The translations under genes and the position numbers were made by a program. Under the pieces are notes generated by a model, which saw nothing but the letters and a program-made list of their open reading frames with translations, was not told the DNA's origin and ran no database searches. A stretch of 64,000 nt of DNA from positions 248,001 to 312,000 of the forward strand of contig NC_045146.1 in NCBI RefSeq assembly GCF_008831285.2. Direction: 5' to 3'. Of the stretch, positions 59,453 to 64,000 are shown piece by piece (within the stretch, counting starts at the first letter, position 1; every line of letters starts with the position of its first letter). The DNA comes from Nymphaea colorata (lineage: Eukaryota > Streptophyta > Magnoliopsida > Nymphaeales > Nymphaeaceae).

Positions 59453-61449
59453 CTATCTGCGCGATGATGAACTATTATTGTTTGCCAAGCTAAGCTTTGA
59501 AATCCAATGTATAAGCCGTTTCTTGTGGTCTTCACAAGTAGAATTCTGGACCAGCTTGAGTGTGCCATCACGCGCAAGAGAGGACTCAAATTGCTCCAAG
59601 ACCTTCACGATCTGCCAGAATTCTGGTCTCTTTTCTGGAAGTTTATTCCAGCACTGCTCAATCAATGCTCGAAGTGCAGGAGGGCAAGTTGGTGGTATAG
59701 GAGGCCTGGCATTCTGGGCAAGCAAAAGTGGTTTCTCATTAGCGAATGAAAGGCAGAGTGCAGGGGAAAAGGACATGACATGTCAAGGAAATGGAGGATG
59801 CCACTCAATACCCCAGAAAATTATGGACATGATGGTAAAAGAGTACCTTATTGACCACTGCAAAGGCTGCCTGAACAGGTATCATGTCCTCATAAGGAAT
59901 AGTTCCAGCAACCAGCTCCCATAGAACAAGACCAAAGCTATACACATCAACTTTGTGCCCATAACGCTCGTGCTTGATCATCTCAGGAGCCATCCACCGG
60001 TATGTTCCTGGGTCTTCGGTCAGACCATCACAATGAGCTTCTTCACAAGCTATACCAAAATCTGCAATCTTCAAGTGATGATCTTGATCAAAAAGCATGT
60101 TTTCAGGTTTAACGTCTCTATGTATAACCCCCTGCGAATGCAGATACTCCATCCCCCGAGCAATGTCAATAGCAATTGCTATGATCTCTTGATGAGAAAG
60201 GTGCCCGGGCTTAAGTTTGTGAAGGTATGCCCTTAAAGATCCACCAGACAGGTATTCCGTGATGATGCAAAAAACTGGTGGTTTTCTACATGCCCCTACT
60301 AACTGAAACAGACAACGAATTCAGAATAAGTGATTCAAGAACCAGGTGGATACCATCTGACAAAAATTATAAAACCAAAAAGAGACAATGGATCCACACA
60401 TTTGCGAGTGAACTATAAGCAAACAAAGTTTCATGTGAATAACTGAATTCTCCTGTTTTTGCTTCCCCTTTTTTCTCTCTTTTGAGCATCATATAAGTTA
60501 AAGCCAACAAAATCTGAATGCTAACAATAACAAGTAAAATACAAAGACCAACGATGAGAAACATGCTATGATTTAATTAGACATGTCTCAGATGCAAAAT
60601 TATGGAAATCTAATGAGCAAATCCCAAACAAATGCAGCTGTATTCATGTTTCTGCTGCAAATGAAATACAAAAAGCTCGTTTACCTGTATCACATTTTGA
60701 TGGTGAAGATGAGAAAGAAGAGTTAGCTCTCTGGTGAACTGCTTCTCCAACCGAGCAGCCATCTCACCACTTTCATCATCATCAGGTTGCCGAATGACCT
60801 TGACAGCAACAGGTTGATCCTTGTAAAGTCCATAGTATAGTTTACTATGAGCTCCAGAAGCAAATCTATAACCTAACAGTAACTTAGAGAGGTCAACTGT
60901 CCACTCATCAGTTGTTTCCAGAGCAGTAACTCTTCCGCCAGCATGGTCAAAGTACTTGGTCCATGAGCTTTCTCTCCGTGGCTTTGGTTTATCGCTGAAT
61001 TTACTATATGAAGCAGAAATCTGAAGGGGATCAGTCAAGTTATGGTTGTGCAGATCTAGAGAGAACAATCTGTTGATGAAACTTTTATCACGATCTCTTC
61101 TTCTTGAAGTTGGACTTGAGAACCTTTTTCTATCTGACCTGGCCTCTTGAAATTCATCTGAGAGTGCAGTTTGTGGAAATGGAGACAATGCCCTTGATCG
61201 GCCTGGAGCATGTTTTTGTTGTTCTTTCTTTAAATTTTCTGCAGTTTGAGATGAACTAGGGATGCTATCTTTCTTTTCAGAAGGCTGGGCAGTTGAGCCA
61301 GAGCTGACCCCCTTTACAGATGAAACAGAACCTTGAACTTTTTTGAAGGAAAAAGGAACAGATGAAATCCTAGAGGAATCCCATCTGTGACAAACGGTAT
61401 GTGAATAGTTTGTGCGCCTCACCCAAGAGCTATAGTCACTATCATCCAT
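59453..61449 (-). CDS. Raf-like (MAPKKK group C, HT1-related) Ser/Thr/Tyr protein kinase, 3 coding exons
   Basis: Minus-strand exons 61449-60685, 60302-59847 and 59713-59453, all phase 0 with GT-AG borders; 493 residues. The N-terminus MDDSDYSSWVRRTNYSHTVCHRW and the SPFPQTALSDEFQEARSDRK block match Arabidopsis Raf-like kinases such as At3g46930 and At5g58950. Residues 1-180 are basic and serine-rich, probably disordered. The kinase domain spans about 185-465: glycine loop degenerate (YRFASGAHSKLYYG), ATP lysine K217 in VAVKV, HRDVKPEN (D318), DFG (336-338), GTYRWMAPE (354-362), then DVYSFGLVLWELVAG and ALIEQCWNKLPEKRPEFWQI. The catalytic residues are intact, so it should be an active cytosolic kinase; relatives act in stomatal CO2, abscisic acid or osmotic signalling, not shown here. 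The start ATG 61449 fits the conserved family N-terminus. Leader exons probably extend to about 63 kb. Confidence 0.94.
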
Positions 61450-63635
61450 TATTGCTTGGATTATCAGTGAGCACCACTAATCAACAACTGATTTCAAACC
61501 CAAAATCTTCAGAGAAACCATGCCCACTGCAGAAGACACAAAGTTCCAGAACACCAATGACTTGCGGATCTGGTACCCATGAAGTACATACAGAAAACTT
61601 ACAGATAAATCCATCAATCTCTATTCTATCAAGCTAAACTAGTGGTACATCTCAGCCATAGACACCATCAAACAACATCCTAGCCTTATGGAGAAGGGTA
61701 AAATGAGTAAACCTGTGAATTACAATGGAAAAAACAAATTCAGCCGAGATAAGAAAAGATGAAGTTTAAGGTTAGGAATAGGTTAAAAGGTAACAACCAT
61801 CTATTTCCATAAAGCGTCCGAACTATGCAATCAGAGAGAGAGAGAGAGGTGTTCATCATGGGAATCATTCGTTCAATCAAACACCTTGAAAAGTCCTCAG
61901 CTGAACTCAACTATTTATCATAGGCATCTTTATTGCAAACGCGCCTTTTAACAAGGCATCCGTTCACAATCAACAGTAAAAAGCATCAAAGAAGAAGAAC
62001 CTTTAGCTGATAAGACTAATTATGAGGAAAAGAACGTATAAAGAAAGAAAAAGAGAGAGAGAGAGAGAGAGAGAGTTTCAAATACCCATCAAATTCTCTC
62101 GAAAAAAAATTAAATGCATCATAAGTATTATAAAATCCGAACCAATCTTACAGAAAACAAAAAACGGTTGCACGATCGATAACATGCTCCAAATCTTGAA
62201 AAGATCATCGAGTAGAAATTCCGATCTTCGACGCCAGAGTCCACTAATAATCTTCTCATCGAGAAAGAGATCGTTTCAAATTTCCATCAAGAAGCAACAG
62301 TGCATCAATCAAAAGCCTAAATCCAATTCGTAGGGTGAAGATTAAGCGCTATATGACCAGAAAAAGGAAAAACAAAAATGAAAAGCATCTAAGAACTCAT
62401 TCTCCGTAAGAAAAAAGTACCTACGCCATTTCTGAAGATTAGAAGACAACAAGCAGTTATTTTGTTATTTTCTCGAGGTCAAGAAGCCAGGAAAAATTAA
62501 CTACCCACCAAGTGAACACCATTTCGGCACATCAAACGCACAAGAACTGCCAAAAACAAAAGTTCACAATTCCAGAAGCATAGCGCACATTCCGTTACGT
62601 AATCTTATTTGCATACAAAAGAGCCAACTCAAAAATCAGAAATCCAACGTCAAAATAACTGAGAAGCAGGGACCGCCATGAATCCATTCAACACAGAGAA
62701 GAACAGAAACATTAACTAATTCTCTGTGCACCAAAAAGAAGACAATAAAGGACCAAAAGGATGCAAAGAAAATCAAAAGAAAACCCATGTTTGCCATCTT
62801 GCCATCAATCGAAAAAACCCAAAAGAAGGGACCAGCAAATAGAAAGAACAAAGAACAACCAGGATTCCAAGGAGAAGAATTTCAGGAAGCCGATGATACC
62901 TCAGCAATACATGCAATAAAGAGCTTCGATGTCCATTGAGTCCCACATGAATACGATTAAAATCTTGAGCGCAACGGAGGTACGATGCAACAATGAATCC
63001 AGCAGACGTTCCAGCACCCTCTTTCTCTCTCCCTTCTTTGTCTCTATCTGTCTCTCTGGCTGGGCTGTCTGCAACTTATTCAGGGGTGAATTCAACAGAA
63101 GATCCGGATACTAGTCCGTAAATACTACGAGAGATGGAAATACGTATGCGAAGAGAAGAACCAAGTACGTGTACGGCTGCGATGAAGGTAGATTCTCTAT
63201 GATTGCAATGTGGAAATGATTGGGCTGGAGACGGCGCAGCTAAAGCCACCCTCTTGGGAAAAGGTTTCTTAGGAAAAGCAAGTGTGAGGGGCGATCTTAT
63301 TCCTAGGAAAACTGATTGAAACGAACACACTGGAGAAAAAGTTCACGTACCAAAAGTATAATTGGGAAAATAGCTGGAGCTCAGCAACTGCAAACTTTAA
63401 TGGGCCATGCCATTTTTTAGGCAAAATTGAGTCTCAATATTCTGTCATGCGATTGCTTTTCAACATCAAACTTCCCAATATTTTTTTAAATGCTTACTAA
63501 ATCAAACAGGGTTTTATTGGAAAAGCAGTTTTGAGTCAACCTCTCGCCTTCCGATTTCTGGTGGTGGTGGCCCATAAGATATCAAACACATATTTACTTA
63601 TCATGTCTTTTCCTTAGGCAATTCTCAAGGTATGG
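61450..63635 (-). other. Probable spliced 5' leader and promoter of the Raf-like kinase
   Basis: No coding frame of note. Two (AG)n tracts occur (61832-61848 and 62054-62074). Donor-like sites on the minus strand (CACAG|GTTTAC near 61712 and GTAG|GTACTT near 62420) suggest non-coding exons. The CT/AG-rich stretch near 63020-63060 may mark the start of transcription. All inferred from composition. Confidence 0.35.
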
Positions 63636-64000
63636 AGTAGCGATGTCAACGGATTCGATTGGGATCAGATATATCTTTAATCATATGCACTTTTTTGATA
63701 TTCACATATTCGAATTCAAATAAAGAAAAGTCATGTCCAAATCCGAATCTGAAATCCCATTTTACAATTCGAATTCGATTTTTTATATCCCAATCCAAAT
63801 CCGAAATTTGAATTGAATTTTGCCAATTTTTAACATTTAGTAGCATTACATACAAGATATTTGTCTAAAAATGAATATATATTTGAATCTGAATCCGATC
63901 AGATGTCATTTACTAAATCCGAATCCGATCTGATTTCTTAATCAGATATTAATTTTTTTTCCCATGTCCATTTTTTCGAATCGGATCTGATCAGTCGGAT
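63636..64000. repeat. GATGTCAA-family dispersed repeat, truncated by window end
   Basis: It begins AGCGATGTCAACGGATTCGA, the left terminus of the family, followed by many ATCCGAATCCGATC and GAATTTGAATT words, and continues past the end of the window. Confidence 0.6.

Noticed and set aside
1-64000. tRNA genes, CRISPR arrays or bacterial-type operons
   Set aside because: Scanning by eye for tRNA T-loop signatures (GGTTCGAATCC-like) with cloverleaf context found none; regular spacer-repeat arrays are absent and all genes are plant nuclear type. A tRNAscan run would settle the tRNA question.

Overview
This is a plant nuclear window, almost certainly from an angiosperm. Coding sequence is split by long AT-rich introns. 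The proteins are plant-specific families (SPA-type photomorphogenesis repressor, L-type lectin receptor kinase, GT14 glucuronosyltransferase, group C Raf-like kinase, plant complex I ESSS subunit). The intergenic space is filled with short non-autonomous transposons and (TA)n or (CT)n microsatellites. I cannot fix the lineage. The steep GC gradient of the single-exon lectin kinase resembles monocots and some early-diverging angiosperms, but that is only a hint.

Layout: (1) 2.49-13.87 kb, + strand: an eight-coding-exon, CDK-like Ser/Thr kinase with an N-terminal MGCLC acylation signal. It has a TATA box and a CT-rich leader, and its 4.1-kb fourth intron holds nested MITEs. (2) 13.9-18.2 kb: intergenic, with a MITE nested in another repeat. 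(3) 18.2-20.3 kb, + strand: an intronless L-type lectin receptor kinase of LecRK-VII type. (4) 20.3-26 kb: intergenic repeats. (5) About 26-35.8 kb, + strand: a SPA3/SPA4-type gene with seven coding exons, one apparent GC-AG intron, and a leader containing a tandemly triplicated exon-intron unit. (6) 37.6-40.3 kb, + strand: a broken DUF506 (PDDEXK-like) gene. (7) 40.6-44.6 kb, - strand (leader to about 46.4 kb): a GT14 beta-glucuronosyltransferase-like gene with four coding exons. (8) 46.5-51.2 kb: intergenic. (9) 51.3-55.7 kb, - strand (leader to about 56.2 kb): the small ESSS subunit of mitochondrial complex I, two coding exons split by a 4.1-kb intron. (10) 56.3-59.4 kb: intergenic. (11) 59.5-61.4 kb, - strand (leader to about 63 kb): a Raf-like MAPKKK-type kinase with three coding exons. 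The last 0.4 kb is a dispersed repeat that runs off the window.

The genes do not form a pathway or cluster; this is ordinary plant gene order. I found no tRNA, rRNA, CRISPR array or gene-cluster system. The observations most worth checking are the triplicated leader unit of the SPA gene, its GC-AG intron, the DUF506 relic, and the transposon nesting that can be read from target-site duplications. All exon coordinates were worked out by hand from splice signals, reading-frame continuity and family resemblance. Family assignments rest on remembered family sequences, not on a database search.
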